DNA of 64,000 bases, taken from NCBI RefSeq assembly GCF_014851395.1, contig NW_024041262.1:10995252-11059251 (forward strand), written 5' to 3'. Below are positions 12,101 through 24,300 of this stretch, piece by piece (within the stretch, counting starts at the first letter, position 1; each line of letters starts with the position of its first letter). The notes under the pieces were generated by a model. It worked only from the letters and a program-made list of their open reading frames with translations, had not been told where the DNA came from and made no database searches. The translations under genes were made by a program, and so were the position numbers. This stretch comes from Micropterus salmoides (lineage: Eukaryota; Chordata; Actinopteri; Centrarchiformes; Centrarchidae).

Positions 12101-15100
12101 ACTTGACGACAAGTTTGGTGATTCTGACCTGGAACACTCGAACGAAAAAAAAAAAAAAAATAAACAGTAAGAGGAGTTTAAGATGAGAGTAAAAAAATGT
12201 TCTTGCATGAGGCCTATTGAGTGCAGGTGCAATGCAGAACTTACAGGACATGTCTTTGAACTGGTCCACCGTGGGGAGGACAGGAGGCTCACAGTTTTGC
12301 AGGTAGAAGATGATCAGCAGTGTCAGAGCGTAGTTGTTGAGCAGGGGACCTGCACCACTAGGGTTACCTACACGTCACAACGCAAATGTGATTGTGTTGT
12401 TCATACTTGACAGGATGAAACTATGATTAGTGCAAGGCATGGTGTGGGGGACTGGGTTTGGTTCTTTTATCTCCTAAAGGGCAAGGTCATTGCCAAGTCA
12501 TACAGAAAAACCAGCTGCTTTCCACTGATGTTAAAAGGGAATCTATGCCGATAATAGCTGTAGAATAACATTGCATAATATAGTTGCAAACTCACTTATT
12601 TCATTTCAAGTATAACAGAAGTTAGAAAGCTTTCATCTGAAATATACAGCAGCCTTACATGGAACTGATTCCATCCTGCTCTGCTTATCACTCTACACAA
12701 GTGCCTTGTTGAAAGCTGCACTGGCAGCGTGGAGGCTACTATTCATAAAAGGGAATAAAGGAGATGTGCCCCATGAGTGAAGGTAATTTGTGTGCTCTTC
12801 TGTGAAGAACACGCATTAAGATTTTATTCTATATCAGGAGACACTGCCTGTTATATTTCAACACAAAAAGGAGCTATACATGTGCCAGCTTTATGTATTT
12901 CTTCTTTTTTCACAGCTTTAATAACAAGGAGCTAAAAAGGCATTGCAAGTCAGTGTGTGCAGACAGATCCCAACAAGACAAGGGGAAAGTGAAGTTCTAC
13001 TGACACCTGTTGACCAAAAAATGACATAACCTAAATGCACAGACAACCACAACACAATAATCTTGTTTTGGTTTTTTTTGTTCTTACAAACAGAATAGGT
13101 GCTATATGATATGCTTTGAGGTGTGAGTCATTTCATCCTTACCAGCCAGCTGCTTCTGCTTGGCCCAGTAGCGAATTGTGTACACCAGAGGCCTCAGCCT
13201 GTCCTCTATCCCTGAACACAGCTGGAGGAAGCGGGTGTTCCTTACTGCTAGTCTAGTAAGAGATACAGGATAGAAAAAAGGAAACCAATCTGTAATTCTG
13301 CTCACTGTACAAGATAAAAACAATTTCTCACTACATCTGAAGACTTTTGACACATCATCAAGGTAATCCTAAGAATCATCTACTGACCTGTTGTTAATGG
13401 TGATGTCCCCCTGCAGGTTAAGCTCGCGGTGATGGAACTTGACTACAGGAAGACGAGCGCTGCTGACCAACTGAACTTTGTGCACGCTGGGGACACAGCG
13501 TCTGAGGATTGCAGCCACAAGGTCCAAGACCTCGGCCGGCGAGGCAGAGGACAGGTCAATATCAGACAGGATGGAGTCCTCGGAGCGGCCATCGTCTGAC
13601 ATGCCCTCCCCTACCTGAAGAAAGAGAGAAGACAAAAGAAAGGAACTATGACAAAATTCACAGCGGGCTCCCTGTAAAGTTACATTATTTTGCCAATACA
13701 CTGTGGATCCACAAAGTTTTGGTGATAACACTGAGGTAAAAATTGTATATATATATAAAAATGCCTGACCTGTTCTGCGGTGGACTTGGCACGGGCCTGG
13801 AACACTTTGGTGTTTTCCAGGTCCAGGAACAGGTCCAAGTCACAGGAGTGGATGCCGAAAGTGTTGACAGATGAACCAAATGGCAGAATCTGGCTGTCTG
13901 CCACCGTTCCAAACAATGCATTAAAAGTGAGAGAGCCAATTGACAATAAACTTTTACACAATTATCTTTGTGTAACACAAAATTTCAGAAATTGACTCCC
14001 TGTATGTGTGTTCTAAAAGGTCACCTGGAAAAAACTCTACGAAAACCTCTTGCAGGAGTTGAACCATCAAGCCTCGGGCCTTCTTCTCGTTTTCGCCCAG
14101 CTGACATCGCTCTACAATGTACTGCATCTGTGCATCCACCTGGAGAACAAAACGACAACACCTTGTAATTTAACAGTGTCTGACTACTGTTGCCTATGAC
14201 AACCATTTACAGTCAGTTTAAACGACAAAAGTATCCGTTTTTTGTGCACCAATTACCAAAACTATGTGCTATTAACATGAGTATGTAATGCATAAGTTAT
14301 AATTAGTATAGCATAAAAATGATATATAATATAAAGACTTAAGAATCTCAAAGCTCCACTCGCAGCCCCCAGAGGCTGTAACACTTACAATCCAACCTTT
14401 ACGGACCCACACTTTCTAGTTCACAGGATGCTTACAGACACCAACTGGCACAGCTGAGGTTTCAGACGGTCAAGAACTTGTTGGAGGTTCTGGAAGTCAT
14501 TGTTCTTCTTGGGAATCAACTTGAACTCCTTCTTTTCCCGGGGTTTGACACGCAGCTTCAAGCCTTTCATCCGATGCTCAACACAGGACAAGGCTGCCTG
14601 TATGCTGTCAGTCTCATTGAACTGCACGATGGCGAACACACCCTGTGAGCGTAGAGTGACACATCACAGTCAGACTACATTGGGGCTCAGTCAGAAATTG
14701 ACTACCAGCCACAAACTACAAAGAGGAGCACCTTGAGGCTATGGGTGTCATTTAAAATGAGCTGTATCTCATTGTGAACAGCTGACTGACCTTGTCTTTA
14801 TCCATGATAATATCTGAGACTGGCCCAAACTGCTGGAAGTAGTCAGCTATGTCAGTCTGAGATATGTCAGGCTTGATGCCACTAACAAACACACTGTGCT
14901 GATCCTGGGTCCTCCTGGTGGCCCGCACATTGCTCAGCGTCTTGTGTTTCCGCCCCTTGACATGCTGTTCCAAGCTTGGCACTGCGGGAAAGATTTACAA
15001 TTTGAACAGTATTGCATTAATATGACAGCTTCAAAGATAAAAACGTTTAATCAAGCAATGACATGCAATTTACCGTTTAGCTAACAATCAAAAAAAATGA

Positions 15101-15431
15101 CAAACGTATCCAATACATTAAATCTCTTACCGTTATAACATTAGCTAACTGTTTTAACAATGCACTCACATTATGTCGTTCATTTTAGAAGTGACAGTAT
15201 GTTAACGTTCTTTCTCATCCCCGACATAGCTTAAAATTTGGTGGGATTTTTAGTCCGGTAATACTGCACGTCACCTGCCTATAAAAAAAGTTACTGGAAA
15301 CATAATTTTAAGTGTCGCACATGTGGCTAAAGTTAGCTTACGTTACGTTACTTACTGTTTGGTAAATTCACGTTGCACAGGGTGCACTGAAACCCTCTCG
15401 CCGTGGTTTTTATGTCCCTCTCCGCCTCCAT
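9106..15431 (-). CDS. tut1: Terminal uridylyltransferase 1 (U6 TUTase / Star-PAP), 10 exons, 794 aa
   Basis: Nuclear nucleotidyltransferase that adds 3' uridines to U6 snRNA and, as Star-PAP, polyadenylates selected mRNAs. Coding exons (minus): 15431-15356, 14981-14791, 14642-14436, 14139-14025, 13897-13770, 13614-13388, 13252-13143, 12349-12245, 11293-11201, 10238-9106. They total 2,385 bp and every junction keeps frame. Domains: C2H2 zinc finger (C16, C19, H32, H38); RRM about 54-125 (VFVSG and GVFAIVQF as RNP motifs); catalytic palm from about 197 with GSSVN and the DLD pair at D216/D218; third acidic residue D309 in LQGD; PAP-associated region with GPLLNNYALTLL and LDPFELSHNVAGN; KA1-like C-terminus interrupted by a low-complexity insert with NLS-like GKKPRLAKRGK. 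The start ATG lies in a good context just before the zinc finger. The catalytic linker is much shorter than in human TUT1, which is 874 aa as I recall. Confidence 0.95.
10389..11165. mobile_element. hAT-like non-autonomous transposon in tut1 intron 9
   Basis: The ends are inverted copies: left TAGGGCTGACCCCC, right (reverse complement) TAGGGGTGTCCCCG. Both continue into related TAGTCGAA-type sequence. Flanking octamers are gacacatt (10381-10388) and gacacata (11166-11173), a 7/8 match to the 8-bp target duplication expected of hAT elements. At 777 bp with no long open frame, it cannot encode a transposase. It sits between the last two coding exons and does not touch their splice sites. Confidence 0.75.
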
Positions 15432-15640
15432 GACGGCAAAACATAAAATCTAACGACAAAGCAAGAAATAAGTCAACCACTTAAATCGTGAGACAATTTT
15501 TAGGTCGAAAGCTGCCCGTGCGCCGCTCAAATCTCCCTCCAGCGTCGACTCTGCGTTCGTTTCGACTCCGTCTCCTAAATGTGTCCGGGCTGTTCTCCTG
15601 ATATATCGCCATTTCCGGTTAGTAATTCGAAGCTAGCCAG
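15432..15640 (-). promoter_or_regulatory. tut1 5' UTR and TATA-less promoter
   Basis: Upstream of the tut1 start codon the sequence becomes CpG-richer (15500-15600). At 15607-15619 the minus strand reads ACCGGAAATGGCG, an ETS-type CCGGAA joined to a YY1-type AAATGGCG. This pairing is common at TATA-less housekeeping promoters. No TATA box is placed for this gene. Confidence 0.45.
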
Positions 15641-16040
15641 AAACTATTCTGTATCTCTTCCTGAGACGCTTATTCTGTGCTGATGTTAAAGTTTAATATT
15701 AGTGTTATTTAATCAAGTTTATTCGCACACTGATTACATTGACTACCTTGTATTTTTCAATATGCCACTGCAATGAATGGCTTTTTAAAGTTTTCCTTAA
15801 GTCCCTTTAAGGATATTACTAGTGTCTGAAATAGTAAATACTAAGCCTCAGTAATCGATACATTTTCAATTCAACTTCATATGCAAAGGAGGGCATTTAC
15901 GGCCGTATGCATTCTAGTCCAATGTAGGTCAAAACCTCAGTAGAGTTCTTTTAAACCCTATAATCCATATACCAATTTACACTTGCCTGACTCACTCTTG
16001 CTCACCCCTCCTACAACGTAAAGTTTTATATGCTCTGAAA
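15641..16040. other. Short intergenic spacer between mki67 3' end and tut1 promoter
   Basis: About 400 bp of AT-rich DNA without a gene. The upstream gene on this strand (mki67) ends close to the tut1 promoter, so the two genes are tandem neighbours. Confidence 0.6.
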
Positions 16041-16046
16041 AAGCCA

Positions 16047-16052
16047 CTTTTA
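16047..16052 (-). terminator. Candidate polyadenylation signal of mki67
   Basis: AATAAA on the minus strand in ggggaaaataaaagtggc, about 485 bp after the mki67 stop at 16537-16539. Other AT-rich variants lie closer, so alternative ends are possible. Confidence 0.45.
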
Positions 16053-16536
16053 TTTTCCCCTCTGCTTATAAAAAGCACTAAGTCATCCAGAAAAGATCGG
16101 CAGCAACACTAAGTTGCACAAGGCCATTACCCTTCTGTCATATCTTCCAGAAACTGACAAAAGCATGAAAATGATCAGTCACCAGAACAAACCATTTAGT
16201 GAATAATCATCCCAGTCATTGTAACTCCACATGTGGATGCACAGAACCCCAAATCCATTTTTGGACATTAAGACAAATTCAGACCAATTTTTTCCCCCAT
16301 TGTACAAAAATTTAATAACCACTTTTTTCACCATAAAAATATTCGCAATGTAATGAACATACAACTTGTCACGACATAAAAAGGGTTTAAACAAGATTCC
16401 CTGCTGTATTGGAGAAAAAAAAAAGCAGTGCTTCGTTTTTATAAAACTACTTTCTAAAATGCCATACAATCTTAAAAAAAATGACAAAGATTTAAAGGGA
16501 AAAAGTCATTATGATTAAGGATATATACAAATGCAT

Positions 16537-18338
16537 TTATTTCTTTGCTGCTCTTCCTCTTCGGGTTTTTGGCTGTGCCTCAGCCTCAACACTTTTCACC
16601 TTGCTTGTGAACTCTTTGTCAGCGACCTTTGCCACGCGCCTGGCTCTCTTGATGGGCTGAGCTTCGACAACTTCATCTGAGAGATCCTTCTCTTCAGTTT
16701 TGTTGGCATCCTTAGAGACATTTTTGCTTTCAGTGTCAACCTTGTCTCCAAGTTTTGACTTCCTGCCTCGGACCGCCTTTACAGGTGTTAATTGTGGAAT
16801 CTCAAACACTTCCAAATCTGCTTTCCACTTGACACATCTATTGGACATTTTTGTGTCTTCCACCACAGCACTGCTTACGTCTTCAGTGGGATTTGCCTGG
16901 TCACCAGCATCATCTGTTGTGGGCTTTGCTGCTGCACGTCTCCCCCTTTTAGCTGGCTGTACTGAAATTGGCGCAGACTCTGAAACCAGGACTGTCGATT
17001 CTGCATTGGTGTCCTCAAGGGGAGCAGCTGCACCTCGACGGGCTCTCTTGGCCGGAATGGCTTGTGGAAGCTCAGTTTTCACCAATGTTTTAAGCCCCCT
17101 TGCCCTGCCATGTTTGATGGTTGAAGCCTCTGGCTCAGCAATTTTCTCCTCTTCAGCCTGAAGCTCATGGTCAGGTTGTTCCTCTGGTGCTACAGCAGTG
17201 ATCTCTTCAGTAACTTGTTTTCCTCTCCTGCCACGTTTGGGTTTGCCTGTGGAGCTGACGATAGGAACTTCATGGACCTCAGCAGATTCAACAGGGGTTT
17301 CACACTCTTGTGTGTCCTGTTTTGCTTTTCGCCCTCCTCTCCTTGGTTTTGCAGCCACAGTTGCCGGTTCATTCATCTTCACTGGCTCGGCAACAAGTGG
17401 AGCCTCAGCCTCCTCTGGGACAACGGGTTGGACTTCTTCTCTTGGTTCTACATGGTCTTGCTCTGCCTTCCTGGTTCTCCTTAATTTTTTAACCGGCTCT
17501 TGTGGTTTAGCAGTCTCAACTGAAATAGTCTGGACATCGTTCTCTAGCTCTTCCTCTTTGGCATTTCTTCCCCTCTTAGCCCTGAGCAGAGGCTGAGCCT
17601 GCTGCTTGGTCTCCACAATGAGAACAGGGTCCTCTGCCACCTCATTTTGTTCAACAGTATCAGTTTTTGGCTTTCTCCCTCTTCTGGGTTTTCCAACAGC
17701 AGGAATGGACTTTTGAGCTTGAGCGTCTGCAGGCTCGTCACTAACAACTTCATTTTGCTCTGACTGAGGTGGCTCAACAGGTGCTTGTTTAGTTTTTCTC
17801 CCTCTAATGGGCTTCACAACAGCTTCTGCGGGCGGTGCAGGATCCTTTTCTTCCTGATGGGTATTTAGTGAAGAAGTCTGGTCACTCACAGCTTCAGTGG
17901 AAACCTCAGCCACCAGTGGCTCCACAACTTTCTGTGGTACCATTTCAGGTTGATCATCAGAGGTGTTCTCTTGAGACTTTGCATTCCTGCTTCTTGTTGT
18001 TTGTCTAACAGCAGGCAGTGCAGTAGCTTCAATTTTCTTCCCTCTTCTTCCTCTGACAGGAGCAGGGACGACAGGATCTTCACAATGTTCTGTTGCCTCC
18101 GGTTTATCCTCAGCTGCTTTAGATTCTACCAGTTTCGGTCTCCTGACTCGACCAGATTTTTTCTGAACGACAGCTGCCTCCATTTCTGTGACTTCACAAG
18201 TTGCGGTCTTCACTTCAGGTAAACTCTCAGTTACAGGTGCCTGGTGAAAGATTTCCATTGCATCTGATGATTTATTTTCATCCTGTCCACTGCGCAACAC
18301 CTCCAGCTCGTCACCGCAGACTTCAGTTGCTCCTGCTT
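16537..18338 (-). other. mki67: mki67 last coding exon: basic AT-hook-like (LR-type) chromatin-binding region
   Basis: Six hundred codons with no intron. About fourteen short basic clusters of the form K/R-R-G-R followed by basic or small residues recur every 30-45 residues, for example VRGRRGKK, PRRGRKPK, AKRGRNAK, PKRGRRGK, AKRGRRAA, VRGRKSK and TRRGRAAKK. Acidic Glu/Val/Pro-rich linkers separate them. The position matches the C-terminal LR region of Ki-67, which binds DNA and chromatin; GRP/RGR-type cores suggest minor-groove contacts. It ends with TAA at 16537-16539. Confidence 0.8.
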
Positions 18339-21300
18339 CTACAACACAAGAAAACCAAAGGAGAAATGTTAGATTTACATTTACAGTGTTTGAGCGTTCA
18401 ACTATCAATTAGCTCATCAGTTAAATACAGTATGTGAGTCAGGATTTGTTTTCACCAATGAAAATCTATGGAGAACCATCCACTAATATTGTGAACTTTC
18501 ACAATTCTTAACTCTCCCAGGAATGGAAAAACACATTGATCAAGTCCCCTCACTTTTACGTTATGAATAGGTCAGAAAGTGTTTTAAGTGACTTCAGTTT
18601 AAAGTAGAAACAAAAAGGAACTCTGAAGTACCTTTTGCCATGTCAGCTTGGGGCACATCTTGCTGCTCTGGCACAGATTTTTCAGCTTTTCTGCCCCGCT
18701 TAGGCTTCAATACAGCCTTCTCCAGAGCTGTTGCAGTGTCATTTGCCTCGTGGTTGACATCAACTCGGGGGCTCTGCTCACTCTCAGGCACTGGCACCAT
18801 TTCAGCTTGAGCAGAAGAAAACTTTTTGGCATTTCTTCCTCGTTTAGGCTTAGGGGCAACTTTGGAAGGCAGAGACTCGCTTTTCTCCATTGCAATCTCA
18901 ACATCCCTGCTTTCAGTGGTCTTTGCATTCCTGCTTCTTGTTGTCTGTTTAACAGCAGGCGGTGCAGTAGCTTCAGTTTTCTTCCCTCTTCTTCCTCTGA
19001 CTGGAGCAGGGGTGACGGGATCTTCACAATGTTCTGTTGCCTCCGGTTTATCCTCAGCTGCTTTAGATTCTGTTTTTGCTCTTCTGCCACGAACAGGTTT
19101 CTTCTCATGGTCAGAATCTGTGGCAGTCTCCACTTCAGGTTGTTCTTCAGATACATGCTCATCTGCTGCGTCGACAGGTAAATTCTCATCTATAGCTGCT
19201 TGAGAAACTGTTTCCATGGTATCTGATGCATCTTCATCATCATGTCCACTTGGCACCTCCTCCAAATGATCGACAACTTCATTTGCATCTGCTTCTAAAA
19301 TAAACAAAAACGTAGACAGAAAAGAAAGAAAAACATGTTATGATAGAGTTTATAGCAGTTTAAATATTTGCATCTAGCATGTTTTGACAAAAGATTTCCA
19401 CAGCAATGATCATGGCACAAGGATCAAACCCTCGTCAACGCCTGAATAAGTTCTGAAGCATAAAATCTACCCCCCTTACTTTCGAGAGCAGATTCTCCCC
19501 CCCCCTCCCCAATTCTTCAAATCAATATACAGAATTTCCATAACATTTTGGAAAACATCTCAAAGTCCACATAATAACAAACTCATAAGTCATTTTAACA
19601 TAACAAATCAATTAAAAGCATTAGCATCTGTACCCTTTGTCGTGTGAATTTGGAGCACATCATTGATCACATCTGATTGCACATTGTCTCGAGGCTCCTC
19701 CTGGGCAAAGTCTAGCTCTACATAAGGAGAGACAACAAAACCATTGTTATCAATCAGCTCATCAGCAGAACCACCCAAGAAATGTCATGTATTACCAGTG
19801 TTTCCCACTGGAGTTTAAGAGACTATGGTGGGTGCGCGTCGCCCAGGGAGCCAACCGAAGAACATTTTGTATAATATATATCATAAAGTTAAATGCATTA
19901 ATTTGGTGCAAAATTAAGAGGCTACCTATGAATAACTTTGCTCTCTTGAAAACAATGTTGTGCTCTAGTAAACTAATCATAAACCCTTTGTATAGCTATA
20001 AATGGTGATGAAACAGCAACAAAAGTCAACAAATTTAATGTTTATCCAGCAACCATAAATTTTACTTTTAATGTACACATGTAATAGGTTTTATACTTTC
20101 TGTGAATATAATCCAATTTATCTTATTTCCATAATGTATAGACACCTTATTTTGAAAACCAGATGTTGTCACATGTGTATCCGCCCGCTAAATTCATCAA
20201 GTCTGACCCAATTTGATAAATGATGTTGTATGTAGTTCTCGTATTGCGTAACATGAAGACTTCACAGCCTCTCGAGATAGGCCTCTCATACTGCAACACT
20301 TGTCTTTTTAAAGAGAAAATGACAAAGTTGCTAACATGCTTGTCAGCTTGCACTCGTTCTTTTCAGTGGATTTACCATAAAGGCTTTAATACGTGCACAC
20401 TCCAAATTTAGGTGCCGCTAGCTTAAAGACAGTTAACATTACCGTAGTTACCTCAAAAGAAAAGTGGTTGTCTCGAGTCGGGCGCCAAAGTATGTGAGCG
20501 CGAGGGCTTTAACGAGCAGCGCGGAGCAGTGCCCACAAAACCCAACGTTAAAGGTCTGGAATGTTGTTACGAGAAGTATTTTTGGTTCATTCTGAAACTA
20601 TGGTTGAGCAAATTAAGACTGTGGCGGGCTGCCATGGTCTCATTAATTAATGGGAAACATTGGTATTATACATCTAATATTATTCTAACTAAACTTATGA
20701 ACCAACTAACCTTTTGCAATGTCTTCACCACAATCCAGAGGGCTTTGATCTGCCACCTGTTCAAAAGAAAGAAAGAAAACCACACCGGTAACAGAGGTCT
20801 TGTAAAGGAAAGGTTCAGTGAAATGTACACAGACAAGATAAATTGTTCATTTCAGCTTCTAGAAACCTTCATTGAAGAAAGAGTATAGGCCTAATTGTTT
20901 AGAACAAAGTTAAATCAATGGAACGATCAGCCGAAAAACAAACAACCCAACCCCCTCCCTGCGCCTCTAAAGTGCACTCTAGCGGTCTCAGCTAGGCCTT
21001 TTCAGAAGAGCAGCTGCCGTCGCCTGGCAGAGATGCTCAAGTCTTTGAGGTAGAGTCCAAGTCAAATCTCAAGTCTCTTGTGGTTATAATGAATGCTGTA
21101 TCACCTGCTGCGTTCAATCCAGGCTGCTTATACAGGGTACCCCCAGGATTCTCAAAGACTTAAGACCTTTTTAATACCACCTAGGATGAAATTTAATACC
21201 AACTTCCCTGCCGCATAACGCAAAATCTGTAGGAATTTTAATTCCAGAGAAAGGCATTTACAAAATGACATGTATTTAATAAAATATTTTATTAATACTT

Positions 21301-24300
21301 AACACACTGTAGCTCTTTGGGGTGTGTTTGTACTTTAATATGAATCAAGGACATCACTTTGTGTTGAAAAGTGTTGTGGACGTAGGGTTCAAATTAGGGG
21401 TGTGACGATACACTTAACTCACATGCACAATTTACAATATTGGGTTCACGAGAACAACTATTTGGATTAAATATTCAATACAGAAATATATAAACTGGGG
21501 ATCCCCACTCACATAACGTTACCCTGCAACAGTGGCGCAAGGCCGACACACAGACACGGTCCTCATACACAACAGTCTCCCTTGCTGTTTTAACATTAAC
21601 TGACCAGGAACCTGCAGGTGGGTCTTCCAGCTCCGCTGTTTCATTAGCGCTCGCCACAGTGTGAGTGCCACTGTCCTTGGCCTCAACCGCCACTTGTGTC
21701 CCCCCCCCAATTCTTAGGTGACAAGCTAGCGTTAGCTGGTTAGTAGCCCATCAGACGTTTTGTTTTCTTCCCTAACAACTGACTGATAGGCGCCAGAGTT
21801 TGGATGCTGAAGCTCGTGCACCGCGAACACTCCACAGTCCAGAGCGTAAAGCTGAACACTGACGTAAACAGTAACGTTACCTGTACTGCCATATAACATC
21901 ACAACAAACGGAGTAAATTATAAAGTCACACACACAAAAAGTGTTTATGACGTTACGGCATTTATTGAACAAATTTAAGACCTTGGTAAATGAAATTTAA
22001 GACTTAAGGCCTTATTTTTCAAATATGAAATTTAAGACTTTAATACTTTTAAGACCCCGCGGGTACCCCGTTATAAAACTGCATATCTATAAGGAATTCT
22101 GTAACCTGTTTTTCCACTTACAGAGCACCACCATGTAGTCTGATGTACAATGAGTCTTCAACTAATGACAGCTGATAAACTACTGTAAGTCAGCATATCT
22201 CCCAGACTCTCAAACCAGTGTAACGTTTTAACTAGATAAAAGTGTAACATTACATGATCAACATTAAACCTGTAACCAGTTTGCAGCCACATTAATAATT
22301 AATGTGATGGCAGCTAGCGGGACGTAAATGATTATGTTAACTACCACAAGTTTGGCAAGTAAACAAACGCTCATTCATCTTTTCATAACGAACGACAGTT
22401 GGAGTAGCTCTGGTAGGTCGTAGCCAAAGCAAGCTAACGTTAGAGGGCCAACGCTGAGCTAAACATGTTTACTCACCTCAGGTAACCTATGTAGCGTTCA
22501 GCGCTTCTTTGTTTGGGCCTTGTTGTACGACGTTTTAAAGCCAAAGTTTATAATGTATGGCACAGCAGCTGTGGTGTTTGTTGTCTCTCGCGTGTGGCCG
22601 CACGCAGCTGATATTACGTGTTACACAGGTAGTATATAGGTAACGCAGGGAACGGAATAACAGCAAGCTCAGACGTTTCCTAAAAATAAACATTGTTCAT
22701 GAGTCCTGCACCTCCAGTCAGAGTCTGAAGTCTTGAGGACGAGTCTCAAGTAGACTCTGAAGTTACCGTGTGTGCAACTTAAGTTGGACTGCTAAACAAA
22801 ATCTTTGTTTTTTTTTGTTTTTTATATTCAATCAAATGACTTCCTGTGATGTGAAAATTTTAAATCTCAGTAACATGCGTTTTGAAGTGTTCAGTTCATT
22901 GCCTTGTTCTATGGCTGAACGGTTCCTATTGTTGATCACACGCTACCTGCCAGTTGCATTCTCAGATACTTAAAATTAAACTAATTCCCAAATATATAAC
23001 AAAATAACGAAAATGTTGAAGTAAGTGTTTCCATTGTTACCTCATTTGTGTCCACTCCTGTGTGATCAGTCAGTGGCTCCTCCACAAGCTCTTGAACTCC
23101 CTCCAAGACTTCCACTGGCGCATTACTGCTCAGCCTTGGCGATTTTGCGAGTCTCTTGATACTTAAGTTCTCCACAACCTGTTCACTCTTATCTCTGGGA
23201 GTTTTCATGAGGCTCTTTATGCCAACCATATCTTCAACTGGAGCACTTCTCTCCTTGGGCGTCTTCATTATTCTCTTGATACCTGTGAGACATACCAATG
23301 GGGAGCTCTTCACATTTGGAGTTTTCATTTCTGTCATTTCCGATTGGTCTTCAGATTCTTGCACGTGTGCTGGTGTCTCTTCAAGTTCTTTATCATCCAA
23401 ACCTGCATCAGCCTTTAGAGCTTTAGGAGTTCCCAGAAGTTTTGCCTGAAGGTCTTTGAGAGGCGCAACTTCCTGTTGTGGGGTTTTCATGATCCTCTTT
23501 ACTCCGGTGAGGCACTCCTGCTGTTCAGGTTTCTGCTTAGGAGTTCTCAGAAGTCTCCCTCTCAGGTCCTCAATAGGCTCAGCTTTCTGTCTTGGTGTCT
23601 TCATGATCCTCTTCACTCCAGTGAGACACTCTAATTGTTCAGGTTTCTGCTTAGGAGTTCTCAGAAGTCTCCCTCTCAGGTCCTCAATAGGCTCAGCTTT
23701 CTGTCTTGGTGTCTTCATGATCCTCTTCACGCCAGTGAGACACTCCGGTAATTCTGGCTTCTGTTTGGGAGTTGTTACAGAGTGTGTCTTCAAATCTGCG
23801 CACTGCTGTTCACCAGAATCAGAGTGAATCTCCAAGGCAGGGACATCGCTGACTAAGCTAGACTCTGGATCTTCATTCAGGAGGCGTTGGACTGCCTCAC
23901 TGTTGTAGCTTTTCTCTTTTACCATAGATGAAACACTCAGTGGGGACACCATCATTTCGCCTGTAAAATAAGTCACATTTTTATTAGTTTATGCTAATGT
24001 ATTATGTGACTTAATTTGACAAACCCTTCAGTCTCTGATTATGCAGAATAAAAATGTCATACTTTGGTTCTCTAACACCACATACACTCTACCTGGTCCT
24101 TCTGGTGTGTTCAACACTGATGGTTCTACCACAGATGTGCCCAGGCCTTCTGCTGGTGTCTTAACAGCACTGGTCTTGTTGATTACAGACCTCCTCTTCC
24201 TCTCATTTAGAGGAGTTTTAAACATTTCAGAAACTCCTGTTGTTCAAAAAACAATGCACAACATAAAAATGTTAAAGTCCAAAATGCATTACCAAGAATT

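Noticed and set aside
16700..19203. Several plus-strand open frames of 100-177 codons opposite the last Ki-67 exons
   Set aside because: Antisense shadows of long, biased coding exons; no splice or promoter context.
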